Positions 38,814-47,677 of a stretch of DNA of 64,000 nt are shown in pieces. How positions within the stretch are numbered: position 1 is the stretch's first letter; every line of letters starts with the position of its first letter. The notes below the pieces were generated by a model that made no database searches, was not told where the DNA came from, and saw only the letters and a program-made list of their open reading frames with translations. The position numbers and the translations under genes were made by a program. Source of the DNA: Pelagibacteraceae bacterium AG-390-C22 (GTDB lineage: Bacteria > Pseudomonadota > Alphaproteobacteria > Pelagibacterales > Pelagibacteraceae); NCBI GenBank assembly GCA_003278125.1, contig QCGX01000003.1:44200-108199 (forward strand). Direction: 5' to 3'.

Positions 38814-39822
38814 TTAATAAAATCCTTTTAAACTTGATTAAAATTTTACTTGTAAAGGGCTTTAAAATTAAAAAATTATATTTAATATTTTCAGGTTTAT
38901 ATTCTCTAAAAGCAATTTTGTTAATTGTATCATCGAAAATGTCAATCACAGGTATATTTAAATATGAAGCAGCTACGCTCATAGTGCCATGAGGTGTTAT
39001 AACTAAGGATGATTGTTTAATAACATGAAAAAGATCGATGCTTTTAATATTTTCCAAATAATTTACTTCCTTATTAAAAATTAGAGAAAATTTCTTATTA
39101 ATAGGATTTTCAAAATTGAAAGTCGGATATATCTTTTTGAAGTAATTATTAAATTCAGATTTTTCAATATCACTAGTTAATAAAATTTTGTATTTATTCT
39201 CATTTAATATTTTGAACAATTCTTTAAGATGTTCCAAATTCCATTTATTTTTCACATAAATACTTTTTTTAAAATGAAAATGGCAGTACCTATACTGATT
39301 AAGAGTTAATAATTCTCTATTATAATCAGGGTTTATATTTATTAGTTGGTTTTTGTATTCATTTTTTGACTTACAAAGTTTGTATATTAAGTTAGATATA
39401 CTATCACCTTTTTTTTTATAATTTCTGTCATTTATTTCTTTTCTAAAAAGGAAATTTCGTAAATATTTATTTGGCCTAAATTTGCTATCTTCATTTACAC
39501 AAATTCCATAAAATTTAATTTTTCTTTGGATAAAGGGTAAAAAAAAAAGAAAGTTTTTTGGAGATAAAATATAAATCTTTTCTATTGAGGGATTAAAAAT
39601 TGTAAACAATAAACTTATTTTGTCTAAGAAACTAATTCTATAATCTAATATTTTGATTTTTATATTTTTTCTATCAAATAAAAAACTAAAACCTTTTGAA
39701 TATTCAGATAAATATATATTAATTTGATACTCCAAGTGTTCGTTCAATATCTGATTAATGCCTTTTAATGAGTGAAATAAATCACCTACCCTATCATTCT
39801 TAAAAATAATTATTTTTTTCAT
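38806..39822 (-). CDS. GT9-like (heptosyltransferase family) glycosyltransferase
   Basis: A 338-residue protein resembling ADP-heptose:LPS transferases. N-terminal IIIFKNDRVGDLFHSLKG is the family's opening motif, and the C-terminal half has SLVITPHGTMSVAASYLNIPVIDIF, the nucleotide-sugar binding region. The middle is highly diverged. It would add a sugar to lipopolysaccharide or a related glycan at the inner membrane. It overlaps both neighbours by 4-8 bp, consistent with cotranscription. Confidence 0.85.
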   Translation of the reverse strand: MKKIIIFKNDRVGDLFHSLKGINQILNEHLEYQINIYLSEYSKGFSFLFDRKNIKIKILDYRISFLDKISLLFTIFNPSIEKIYILSPKNFLFFLPFIQRKIKFYGICVNEDSKFRPNKYLRNFLFRKEINDRNYKKKGDSISNLIYKLCKSKNEYKNQLININPDYNRELLTLNQYRYCHFHFKKSIYVKNKWNLEHLKELFKILNENKYKILLTSDIEKSEFNNYFKKIYPTFNFENPINKKFSLIFNKEVNYLENIKSIDLFHVIKQSSLVITPHGTMSVAASYLNIPVIDIFDDTINKIAFREYKPENIKYNFLILKPFTSKILIKFKRILLNV

Positions 39823-40826
39823 TTTAAAAATATCTCAATCCATTTATCTGCTATGTTTGACCAACCATTCTTAAATCTAGATTTAAACATGTTCATTTTT
39901 AAATCTTTTAATAACTTATCATCATTCATAATTTTCAGAGTATAATCCGAAAATTCTTGTGCATTTTTAGCTATAAAGCCATTAACGCCATGACTTACTC
40001 TTTCTTTTATAGATCCAGTGCCGTAGGTTACTACCGGAACACACAGTCTTATTGCTTCTTCTACAGTTAATGTAAAAATATCAGACTTATGTCCTAAATA
40101 TAAAAGCACCCTAGACTCTTTTAATTCTTCAATCATTCTAGATCTGTTACCAATAGTACGTAAAAAAATATTATGTTTTTTATGTATATCTGAGTAATCA
40201 ATTAAGTTTGGAGTGATATTTAAGCTTAAACTTTTATCTTTGGGAAAAATATACTTCGTCCAAATATTAATTAGTTCATCTAGATTTCTATTTGATCTTA
40301 TGTTGTAAATCGCAATCTTATTTGGAATTTTATCTATATCTACTTTTTCATTAATAAATGAATTGTCAACTGTGATAGGTATAATAACTTTTCCAAAAGG
40401 CGAAGTAATAAAGCTTCTTTTTTTAAACTGATAATCGCATAAAGTTACAATTGTTGGTTTGTATTTATAGGTAGATAATAATTGTTTTTTTCTTAAAAAT
40501 TTTTCAAATGTTTGATTACTTACTGAAAAGATTGCTTTTTTTGAAGAGTTTATGTTTTTAAATAAATTTGCATTTGAAACAGCTATAGCTAAATTGAAAT
40601 TTTCTTTAAGAACATTTGATTCAAAATTTATATAATTTACTCCATTTACTTCCAGTTCTTTAAGTGTTTTTGTCACAAAAAAAACATCAATATTCTTTCT
40701 AACAAACTCCTCTGCGAGTAATATCAAAGAAGTTTCAGTACCTCTTAAAAAAGTTCCATTAATATCCTTACCAGTAAAAGCTTGATTAGAATTATCAATT
40801 ATTAATATTTTTTTTTTAATAGTCAT
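39819..40826 (-). CDS. glycosyltransferase family 4-like protein
   Basis: A GT-B glycosyltransferase of 335 residues from the ATG at 40826; a further in-frame ATG at 40877 would add 17 residues overlapping the upstream gene, and the family's opening strand (KKKILIIDNSNQAFTGK) starts at the later ATG. The C-terminal donor-binding domain shows SRVLLYLGHKSDIFTLTVEEAIRLCVPVVTY, with the acidic residue pattern typical of GT4. It is part of the leftward polysaccharide operon and overlaps the GT9-like gene by 4 bp. Sugar specificity is unknown. Confidence 0.85.
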   Translation of the reverse strand: MTIKKKILIIDNSNQAFTGKDINGTFLRGTETSLILLAEEFVRKNIDVFFVTKTLKELEVNGVNYINFESNVLKENFNLAIAVSNANLFKNINSSKKAIFSVSNQTFEKFLRKKQLLSTYKYKPTIVTLCDYQFKKRSFITSPFGKVIIPITVDNSFINEKVDIDKIPNKIAIYNIRSNRNLDELINIWTKYIFPKDKSLSLNITPNLIDYSDIHKKHNIFLRTIGNRSRMIEELKESRVLLYLGHKSDIFTLTVEEAIRLCVPVVTYGTGSIKERVSHGVNGFIAKNAQEFSDYTLKIMNDDKLLKDLKMNMFKSRFKNGWSNIADKWIEIFLK

Positions 40827-40842
40827 TAAAAAATAAATCTCT

Positions 40843-41676
40843 TCATTTTTTGTATGATAAAAGAGATTGATTAACACTTTTAAATTTTTTTACACCAAGT
40901 TTTTTTAAAAAAGTGTTATCTCCAAAAATATCTCTGCCCCTTTTCAAGTCAAAAGATATTTCTTTTTTTACAAATTTTTTGTTTAAAATTTTACAAGCAT
41001 TAATTAGATTAATTTTTTCTCCACTAGATAGATTGATAGGATTTTCAATTTCTTTTTCTATCAGAAGTTTAATCGATTTAGAAACATCATCTATATGTAT
41101 GAAATCTCTAAATTGATTAATGTTTTTTATCATTTTTATATTTTTCATTTTAGAAATTATATCTGGTACAAAATAACCTTTTTTTTGCTTAGGACCAGTG
41201 ATATTAAATATTCTAGCTATTCCAATTTTAAAATTAAATTTTCTTCTATTATTGATTATATAATCTTCAACTTTTTTCTTTGTTTTTCCATAAATATTTT
41301 TAGGGACTCTTTTTTTTGTTTCTTTAATTTTTGCCTTAGAATATCCGTAAACGTGTGAGCTTGAAATAAACAAAAAGTAACTAAAATCATTAATTTTTTT
41401 CTTATTAACAGTGTTTAAAATTCTTATAGGTGATTTGACATTAACTAAGTTAAGAATTTTTCTAAATTGTTTGCTTTCATTTCTATTAATTGCAGCAAAG
41501 TGAATAAAATAATTAAATTTTCGCCTTGATAACCATTTTTTGAATTTTTTAAACTTTTCTATTCTGTGCGGATATTTTGTTATAGAATAAACTTTTTTAT
41601 ATTTCTTGTAAAAATAACTGCCAAGTAGGCCAGATCCACCGGTTATTACAATTTTTTTTTTATATGTCTTTTTCAA
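40843..41676 (-). CDS. NAD-dependent epimerase/dehydratase family protein (TTG start)
   Basis: A 277-residue extended short-chain dehydrogenase of the nucleotide-sugar type. The NAD motif is IVITGGSGLLGSYF, the catalytic pair lies in IYGKTKKK (Tyr and Lys), with SSSHVYGYS supplying the Ser. The start codon is a TTG at 41676; no ATG precedes the NAD motif. Its neighbour is gmd, so it may act on a GDP-deoxyhexose (for example as a reductase or epimerase such as RMD or fucose synthase); the exact reaction is not determined. Confidence 0.85.
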   Translation of the reverse strand: MKKTYKKKIVITGGSGLLGSYFYKKYKKVYSITKYPHRIEKFKKFKKWLSRRKFNYFIHFAAINRNESKQFRKILNLVNVKSPIRILNTVNKKKINDFSYFLFISSSHVYGYSKAKIKETKKRVPKNIYGKTKKKVEDYIINNRRKFNFKIGIARIFNITGPKQKKGYFVPDIISKMKNIKMIKNINQFRDFIHIDDVSKSIKLLIEKEIENPINLSSGEKINLINACKILNKKFVKKEISFDLKRGRDIFGDNTFLKKLGVKKFKSVNQSLLSYKK

Positions 41677-41694
41677 AGGCTTTAACCAAATAGT

Positions 41695-42744
41695 CTAGTC
41701 TATTTTAGACAATTCATATTTAATCATATCTTCAATCAATTCATTAGTAGAGATGGAAGGTTTCCATTTTAGATATTTTTTTGCTTTTGAGTAACTTCCT
41801 TTCAAGAAGTCAACCTCACTTGGTCTAAAATATTTTGGATCTATGTCTACTATTGTTCTACCTGATTTTCTGTCTATACCTTTTTCCTTTATTCCAGATC
41901 CTTTCCAAATTATATCTATAGATAGTTTTTTTGCAGTAGCATTAAGAAAGTTTTTGACAGTATTTTCTTTATTAGTAGCAATAACCCAATCATCAGGTTT
42001 TTTGTATTGTAAAATTTTCCACATCGAAAAAGCATAATCTTTTGCATGTCCCCAATCTCTCACTGCGTATAAATTTCCAAGCGTAAGTTTTTTTTGAATC
42101 CCCTTTTTTATTCTAGATAGACCTTGAACAATTTTTTTTGTAACAAATGTTGGTCCCCTTCTAGGGGATTCATGGTTAAAAAGAATACCATTACTAGCAA
42201 AAATTCCATATGCTTCTCTATAATGCACAGCTGTATGATATGCAAAAACTTTTGAAACTCCATAAACAGATCTAGGGTGAAAAGGAGTAAGTTCATTTAA
42301 AGATTTTTTGTTTTTAACCAAACCATACATTTCAGAGCTTGAAGCTTGGTAATATTTTGTTTTTTTTAAATTAAGAATACGAATTGCTTCCAATATTCTT
42401 AAAGCACCTAGTGCTGTTATATCAGCTGTATATTCTGGAATATCAAAAGAAACCCTAACATGACTTTGGGCAGCTAAATTATAAATTTCGTCTGGTTTAA
42501 TCTTGTTAATTATATTTAAGGTGCTTGTTCCATCAGATATATCGCCATAGTGAATAAAAATTCTTTTATTGTTAAAATTTACGCTATCAAATAAATGATC
42601 TATTCTTTCTGTATTAGCGCTTGAAGATCTTCTTTTAACACCATGAATAATGTAATTTTTTTTAAGCAATAATTCTGCAAGATAAGATCCATCTTGACCA
42701 GTTATACCAAATATTAAAGCAACTTTTTTCTTTAATCTTGCCAT
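41695..42744 (-). CDS. gmd: GDP-mannose 4,6-dehydratase
   Basis: Gmd converts GDP-mannose to GDP-4-keto-6-deoxymannose, precursor of fucose, rhamnose and perosamine. The 349-residue protein has NAD motif FGITGQDGSYLAELL, the family signature GVKRRSSS, YGLVKNKKSLNELTPF, active-site YGVSKVFAYH, and FNHESPRRG, all diagnostic of Gmd. It overlaps the fused glycosyltransferase by 13 bp and precedes the epimerase-like gene, giving a short nucleotide-sugar pathway in the operon. Confidence 0.96.
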   Translation of the reverse strand: MARLKKKVALIFGITGQDGSYLAELLLKKNYIIHGVKRRSSSANTERIDHLFDSVNFNNKRIFIHYGDISDGTSTLNIINKIKPDEIYNLAAQSHVRVSFDIPEYTADITALGALRILEAIRILNLKKTKYYQASSSEMYGLVKNKKSLNELTPFHPRSVYGVSKVFAYHTAVHYREAYGIFASNGILFNHESPRRGPTFVTKKIVQGLSRIKKGIQKKLTLGNLYAVRDWGHAKDYAFSMWKILQYKKPDDWVIATNKENTVKNFLNATAKKLSIDIIWKGSGIKEKGIDRKSGRTIVDIDPKYFRPSEVDFLKGSYSKAKKYLKWKPSISTNELIEDMIKYELSKID

Positions 42745-44864
42745 AGAAAAGTTCTTTTATTATTTATATTCATTGTTTTGTTAATTATGTATTCTGCCAC
42801 TAAATCTGAATTAAAATATTTCATATATTTTTCTTTTCCATTTTTAGCAATACTTCTTCTTTTTTTATCATCTCTAGAAATCTTTAATATTTTTTCAGAT
42901 AAATCACTAACATTTCTATAAAAAACCATTTCATTATCGCTAAAAAAATCTCTATATTGAGTTTTTTCATCTATTAAACAAACCAAACCATTCCCCACTA
43001 TTTGTGTTATTCTATCACTGCTGTAATATTTGATCGCGTCACCTCTGCTTAAATTTAGACCCATTTTTGCATTACTAATTGTTTTAAAATAATGATCTGC
43101 CCAAATAGGTTGGATTTTATCTAGTCCATATATATCAAATTTAGTATCTGGTGTCTTTTTTAATAAATCTTTTATAAATTCTGCTCTATCGTCCATTTTC
43201 CCTCTTTTTAAAACACCTCTATGTACACCGTGGCTGAGAGCAAAAAATACGTCAACAGAGCATGATTTTTCAAAATTATTCAAAGTCTCAAATGATTTAT
43301 CGCTTGGGTTTGGTATATAAAATGATTTGCTTTTATTTGGCAAAAAATTTAAGGCTGAAGGACTTGTAGTTATAAAACTTGAGTCGACACATTCAATTTT
43401 ATCCAATACTCTTTCTTTGTTTCTATAATAATCTGGCCCATTAGGGTTAAGGGGATCTAAAAACCATTGACCTACTCTTACATTTGGATAATCATCTTTT
43501 AGTTCATTTATTTGATCAGGAGAAATAAGATCGGCATGTCCTAAAATGATTAAGTCTGGTTTATAATTATAACAAGTTCTTTTAAGCTTATCATTCAAAA
43601 TTTTAGAGCCTTTAAAGTCATTTATAGACCTATAGTACTTCTGTATATCTCTGTCACTAAAACCTAATACACTATGACCCATTCTTATAAATCCATTATT
43701 TATCCTTCGACCAGTATTAAAAAATAATCTTCCATCTAATCTTTCATTAAAATTGGTAATATGTAAAATTCTAAGTTTAGATTTCTTTTTAGGAATATAA
43801 ATTTTCTTAACACTTTGAATTTTATCTTGCCTATAATCATCTATATTATTGGCTACAAACTTATGTGTTAAATAAAAATTTTTAATTGATAATTTCTGTA
43901 AATTTTTTCTTAAAAAACTATTTTTAATTAATGAGTTTAAGAGTTTTTTTAATTCAACGCTTGATAAGTTCTTTAATATTTTTGCATTTGTTATAGTTTC
44001 GGGCAAACCGCCTCGATTAGTTATGATAACTGCACAGCCATTAGCAGAAGCTTCTAAACTTGTTCTCCCAAATGGTTCTTCCCATCTAGAGCAAACAACA
44101 GCTATACTTGATTTTTTAAAAATATCTATGACATCGCGATGTTTCTTAAAACCAAGTAGATTTGCATTTTTGTGATTTAATTCTATCTTTTCTCTTTTTT
44201 CATCACCAATAATTTGTGCTTGCCAACTTGGATTTTTGTTTAAAACATCCTTTATTGCTTTACAAAAAATATCATAACCTTTAGCTTTATTAAGTTTGCC
44301 TACAAAGGTTATCCATTTTTTTTTATTTTTTAATAGAGATAAATTACCCTTTTGAGCTGATTGATAAAAAACAGAGAGTTTATCACTGTTTACAAATTTA
44401 CTTTCCATTCCCTCCAAAAATCTTTTCTTAGACCAATTACTATTAAAAATTATCTTATAGCAAGTTTTTAAAAGAAATTTTCTATCTTCAATAGACTCAG
44501 ACCCGTCCATCGACAAAGGATCATTATGAAAATAAAGAGAAATTATTTTTTTCTTAAATTTAGATGATAAGATTTTTACATAAGTGGGTCTATTATGAAT
44601 TTCAATAATAGATGATTTGTTGTTTTTTTCTATATTTATAAATCTTTTAACATAACCTTTTGTTTGACTAGACAAGATGTTCTTGGTTGTTTTGATATTA
44701 ATATATTTTATTGGAAATATTTTCTTATAATCTGTATTGCCAAAAACAGTAATATTTTTTTTGAACCTACTTATTTTTGTCGTTTCGTAAACAAATAGTG
44801 ATACCGCTCCAGGATACTCAGGAGAAAAATTTTCTTTGTAAGGTAATAATATTGAAATTTTCAT
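42732..44864 (-). CDS. fused two-domain glycosyltransferase (GT4 + CgeB-like)
   Basis: A 710-residue protein joining two glycosyltransferase units. Residues ~1-345 form a GT4 enzyme (SILLPYKENFSPEYPGAVS at the start, WITFVGKLNKAKGYD, then SRWEEPFGRTSLEASANG). After a basic linker (IYIPKKKSKL) residues ~368-710 form a second GT-B unit of the CgeB/DUF3880 type (ILHITNFNERLDGRLF, VGQWFLDPLNPNGPDY, KMGLNLSRGDAIKYYSSDR). Two active units may add two sugars in sequence. It is the first glycosyltransferase of the leftward polysaccharide operon; its start overlaps the GIY-YIG gene by 4 bp. Confidence 0.88.
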   Translation of the reverse strand: MKISILLPYKENFSPEYPGAVSLFVYETTKISRFKKNITVFGNTDYKKIFPIKYINIKTTKNILSSQTKGYVKRFINIEKNNKSSIIEIHNRPTYVKILSSKFKKKIISLYFHNDPLSMDGSESIEDRKFLLKTCYKIIFNSNWSKKRFLEGMESKFVNSDKLSVFYQSAQKGNLSLLKNKKKWITFVGKLNKAKGYDIFCKAIKDVLNKNPSWQAQIIGDEKREKIELNHKNANLLGFKKHRDVIDIFKKSSIAVVCSRWEEPFGRTSLEASANGCAVIITNRGGLPETITNAKILKNLSSVELKKLLNSLIKNSFLRKNLQKLSIKNFYLTHKFVANNIDDYRQDKIQSVKKIYIPKKKSKLRILHITNFNERLDGRLFFNTGRRINNGFIRMGHSVLGFSDRDIQKYYRSINDFKGSKILNDKLKRTCYNYKPDLIILGHADLISPDQINELKDDYPNVRVGQWFLDPLNPNGPDYYRNKERVLDKIECVDSSFITTSPSALNFLPNKSKSFYIPNPSDKSFETLNNFEKSCSVDVFFALSHGVHRGVLKRGKMDDRAEFIKDLLKKTPDTKFDIYGLDKIQPIWADHYFKTISNAKMGLNLSRGDAIKYYSSDRITQIVGNGLVCLIDEKTQYRDFFSDNEMVFYRNVSDLSEKILKISRDDKKRRSIAKNGKEKYMKYFNSDLVAEYIINKTMNINNKRTFLWQD

Positions 44865-45109
44865 TTATATTTATTTTTTACTTTATTTCTAAATGTCTTA
44901 TTTTTCTTTATATAATATTCTCTAGAAATTGCTTTACTTTTTGATTTAAAAACTTCTTTATAAATCAACCTCCATTTTCTTCCCCTAGTAAATTTTGCTC
45001 CTTTTCCTGAATTATGAAGGATCAGTCTTTCTTTAATGTCTTTGGTGTATCCTACGTAAGTAACCGGTTTAATGCCTTTAGATTTAAGCATATAAACATA
45101 ATAGCTCAT
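44861..45109 (-). CDS. small GIY-YIG nuclease domain protein
   Basis: An 82-residue GIY-YIG domain (YhbQ/UPF0213 group): YYVYMLKSKG followed by TYVGYTKDIKERLILHN, with a Lys-rich LIYKEVFKSKSKAISREYYIK helix. Such stand-alone domains resemble endonuclease catalytic cores but their cellular role is unclear. It sits between the aldehyde dehydrogenase and the fused glycosyltransferase gene (4-bp overlap), an odd place for it within a polysaccharide operon. Confidence 0.9.
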   Translation of the reverse strand: MSYYVYMLKSKGIKPVTYVGYTKDIKERLILHNSGKGAKFTRGRKWRLIYKEVFKSKSKAISREYYIKKNKTFRNKVKNKYK

Positions 45110-45114
45110 CTATC

Positions 45115-46554
45115 CTAATGAAGACCTAAATGAGTATATTTAATATTTAAATAATCTTTGATAGCCATAGAGCCTCCTTCTCTTCCATAGCCAGTTTGTT
45201 TAATTCCACCAAATGGCGCCTCTGGCAATGCTACAACGCCTGTATTAACAGCTACAGTGCCTGTTTCCATTAATTCTGAGGCTGTATGAGCTTTTTTAAG
45301 ATTATTAGTATAAATATAACTAGCTAGTCCAAGAACATTATTATTTGCTCTTTTAATCACTTCATCAAAATCCTTAAAAGATAGAATTGGAACTAATGGC
45401 CCAAAAGGCTCTTGATTCATGATCGTAAAATCATCTTTAATGTTATCAAATATTGTAGGTTCATAAAAATATCCCTTGTTAAAACCTGCTGGTTTTTTTC
45501 CACCACAAAGAATATTCGCCCCTTCTTTTTTTGTAGTCTCAACTAATGCCTCTAGTTCTTGTAGTCTTTTCTTGGTAGTTAATGGACCTAAGACTGTATC
45601 TTTGTCCATTCCATTTCCTATCTTTAATTTTTTTGTCTTTTCAACCATTAATTTTGTAAAATCATTTTTTTTACTTTCATGTATATAGAAACGACTAGGA
45701 GAAATACAAACCTGTCCGTTATTTCTAAACTTAGCAGATATTGCCATATCAGTAACTTTATCTAAATTAACGTCATCAAATACTATAAAAGGAGAATGGC
45801 CACTTAATTCCATTGTTACTCGTTGAACTTTTTCCGCTGCTTTTTTTAAAATAAGTTTACCCACACGAGTTGATCCAGTAATTGAAACTTTTTTAATTAT
45901 ATCTGAAGATAGGAGTTGGTCTGAAATATATGCAGGATCACCAGATAAAAGATTAACCACACCTTTAGGAAGCCCAGCTTCATTGCAAATATCAACTAAT
46001 TCCATAACTGATCCTGGTGTTATTATATCTGGTTTTACTATTACGGAGCAGCCTGCAGATAAAGCAGTAGCAATTTTTCTTGATGCTAGAGTGATTGGAA
46101 AATTCCAAGGAACAAGTGCTGCAACAACTCCTACAGGTTGATAGTAAACATGTATTCTAGTTTCTGGTGATCTTCCTTGTAAAGTTTCACCATAAATTCG
46201 TTTTGCTTCTTCTGAACTCCATTCAAAAATATCTGCTGCACCACTAGCTTCAGCTGATCCCTCATTGATTGGTTTTCCCACTTCTAAGGTTAACCATCTA
46301 GACAAAACATCATTTTTTTTTCTAATCAAATCTGAAATTTTTCTTATTATTTTAGATCTCTCCCAAGGTGAAGTGTTTTTCCATATCTTGAAACCCTCTT
46401 CTGCCGAATTAAGACAAGAATCGATATCATTTTTATTTGCTTTCGAAGCTTTACCGATTAATTCCTCGGTTGCAGGATTAATTACATCGTAGGTTTCTCC
46501 ACCCGATGATTTCTGCCATTTGCCATTTATAAATTGACCAAACTTTTCGTACAT
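45115..46554 (-). CDS. aldehyde dehydrogenase (NAD(P)-dependent)
   Basis: A 479-residue member of the aldehyde dehydrogenase superfamily, oxidising an aldehyde to its acid. The catalytic Cys lies in NNGQVCISPSR at about residue 282, the general-base Glu in ELSGHSPF, the cofactor motif in SITGSTRVGK, and the NFPI motif in VPWNFPITLAS. Betaine-, succinate-semialdehyde- and other aldehyde dehydrogenases share these, so the substrate is not assigned. It lies just beyond the distal repeat of the tRNA-Glu island, hence is probably part of the ancestral chromosome. Confidence 0.93.
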   Translation of the reverse strand: MYEKFGQFINGKWQKSSGGETYDVINPATEELIGKASKANKNDIDSCLNSAEEGFKIWKNTSPWERSKIIRKISDLIRKKNDVLSRWLTLEVGKPINEGSAEASGAADIFEWSSEEAKRIYGETLQGRSPETRIHVYYQPVGVVAALVPWNFPITLASRKIATALSAGCSVIVKPDIITPGSVMELVDICNEAGLPKGVVNLLSGDPAYISDQLLSSDIIKKVSITGSTRVGKLILKKAAEKVQRVTMELSGHSPFIVFDDVNLDKVTDMAISAKFRNNGQVCISPSRFYIHESKKNDFTKLMVEKTKKLKIGNGMDKDTVLGPLTTKKRLQELEALVETTKKEGANILCGGKKPAGFNKGYFYEPTIFDNIKDDFTIMNQEPFGPLVPILSFKDFDEVIKRANNNVLGLASYIYTNNLKKAHTASELMETGTVAVNTGVVALPEAPFGGIKQTGYGREGGSMAIKDYLNIKYTHLGLH

Positions 46555-46601
46555 ATTTTTTCTTAAAAATTAGATTATATATAAAATCTTTTCTTTTCAA
46601 G

Positions 46602-46634
46602 TTGGCGGTCCCAAGGGGAATCGAACCCCTCTTT
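46602..46634 (-). repeat. 33-bp duplicate of the tRNA-Glu 3' end (att-like)
   Basis: Bases 46602-46634 are identical to 48236-48268. The copy covers tRNA-Glu from the end of the anticodon stem through the T arm, acceptor 3' strand and CCA (plus one flanking base), but lacks the 5' half and anticodon, so it cannot be a tRNA. It marks the distal boundary of the insert located on the 3' side of tRNA-Glu. Confidence 0.93.
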
Positions 46635-46705
46635 ATTAATTAAAATAAGGCTTATTATTAAATGATTTTTGAAAGTTAAGCAAGTACGGACTCGCTGTTG
46701 ACACT

Positions 46706-47092
46706 TTACTTCTTCCCTTTTAAAAAAAAACCAGTAGCCTTTGCTGCTTGTCTGTTAATTGGTCTTGGTTTGTAAGAGCTAGCTTTCAAAATTTGAAAAC
46801 CTCCTTTTACTTGAGCAGGTTTCATTTTTTTTTCTACATAAAATCCTGACGCCTGACGTCTTTTTTTATTCTGAGGTATAGTAGTGTAGTCTTTAATATT
46901 TTTTGTTGAAAAGATTTTGTTCGAATTATTTTGAAAAGCTTTAATTCTTAGTTTAGTTACATAAATTTTTTCTTCTAGTGGTGTAATAATTTGATTAATT
47001 TCTTTTTTGTGTCTTCTTTCTAGTTTTAATTTTTCTTTTATAATTTTCTTTTTTAAAATTTTTAATTCTCTTTGCAGTTCAATTAATGACAT
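46706..47092 (-). CDS. unknown basic coiled-coil protein with an internal repeat (island gene 3)
   Basis: I do not recognise this 128-residue protein. Residues 1-55 are a Lys/Glu/Leu-rich heptad-like helix, likely a coiled coil. The C-terminal half is strongly basic and contains two similar motifs: RQASGFYVEKK (79-89) and RQAAKATGFFLKGKK (114-128), sharing RQA, an aromatic GF pair and a lysine end. Such repeats could be binding units for nucleic acid or for a partner protein. It starts immediately after the preceding gene's stop, so the three island genes form one transcription unit. Confidence 0.65.
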   Translation of the reverse strand: MSLIELQRELKILKKKIIKEKLKLERRHKKEINQIITPLEEKIYVTKLRIKAFQNNSNKIFSTKNIKDYTTIPQNKKRRQASGFYVEKKMKPAQVKGGFQILKASSYKPRPINRQAAKATGFFLKGKK

Positions 47093-47677
47093 TTATTTAT
47101 CCTTTTTTTTATTAAAAGCTTTGAAACCTAAATAGCCAATTACAGCTCCAATAGGAGCGAGGATCCATCCACCGTTAACAGCAATCATTACACCAGCTAG
47201 TTTACCTGCAACACCTAAAGAACCACCTGCAACTGCTCCTATTGCTGCTCCAGCTCCAGCACCAACCACAGGTTTTGTAATTGTTTTTTCAGCCAACTGA
47301 ACAGGTGTGCTTGATTTAAGATTTTCAAGTTTTTCTTTAGCAGCTCTTATTTTTTCTAATCTTTCTTGTTCTTCTTTATTTATTTTTTCGATACGTTCCT
47401 GTTCAATCTTTTTTAATTTATTGTGAATTGAAAAGATTACAATGAAGGCAACGATTATTAATATGGCAGGTCTTACTAATAAAAAATTAACTCCAAAAAT
47501 ATCATTTGGAAATCTTTCTTTAAATTCTAAATAATTAAAATATTCATAAGGAATATAAAAAATTGAAATTACAATTAACAAAGGAACAGTGGTAATCAAA
47601 AAATTTGATTTTACAAAACTCGTTAACTGACCGAAAAATAATTTTGCTGTAAAAAATTTTATTATTCCTTTAATCAT
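47093..47677 (-). CDS. unknown membrane protein with glycine-zipper tail (island gene 2)
   Basis: A 194-residue protein of unknown function. Two membrane segments are seen (about 23-46, around LLIVISIFYIPYEYF, and 66-86, around PAILIIVAFIVIFSI), then a charged coiled coil (about 87-125, rich in EERLEKI-type heptads), and a C-terminal Gly/Ala-rich stretch (about 133-185: GAGAGAAIGAVAGGSLG and GAVIGYLGFKAF) like glycine-zipper domains that insert in membranes. It lies between the two other island genes without intergenic space. Pore-forming or membrane-remodelling activity is possible but unproven. Confidence 0.65.
   Translation of the reverse strand: MIKGIIKFFTAKLFFGQLTSFVKSNFLITTVPLLIVISIFYIPYEYFNYLEFKERFPNDIFGVNFLLVRPAILIIVAFIVIFSIHNKLKKIEQERIEKINKEEQERLEKIRAAKEKLENLKSSTPVQLAEKTITKPVVGAGAGAAIGAVAGGSLGVAGKLAGVMIAVNGGWILAPIGAVIGYLGFKAFNKKKDK

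Noticed and set aside
46602..46634. A second tRNA-Glu gene
   Set aside because: The copy has only the T arm and acceptor 3' strand; the anticodon arm is absent.
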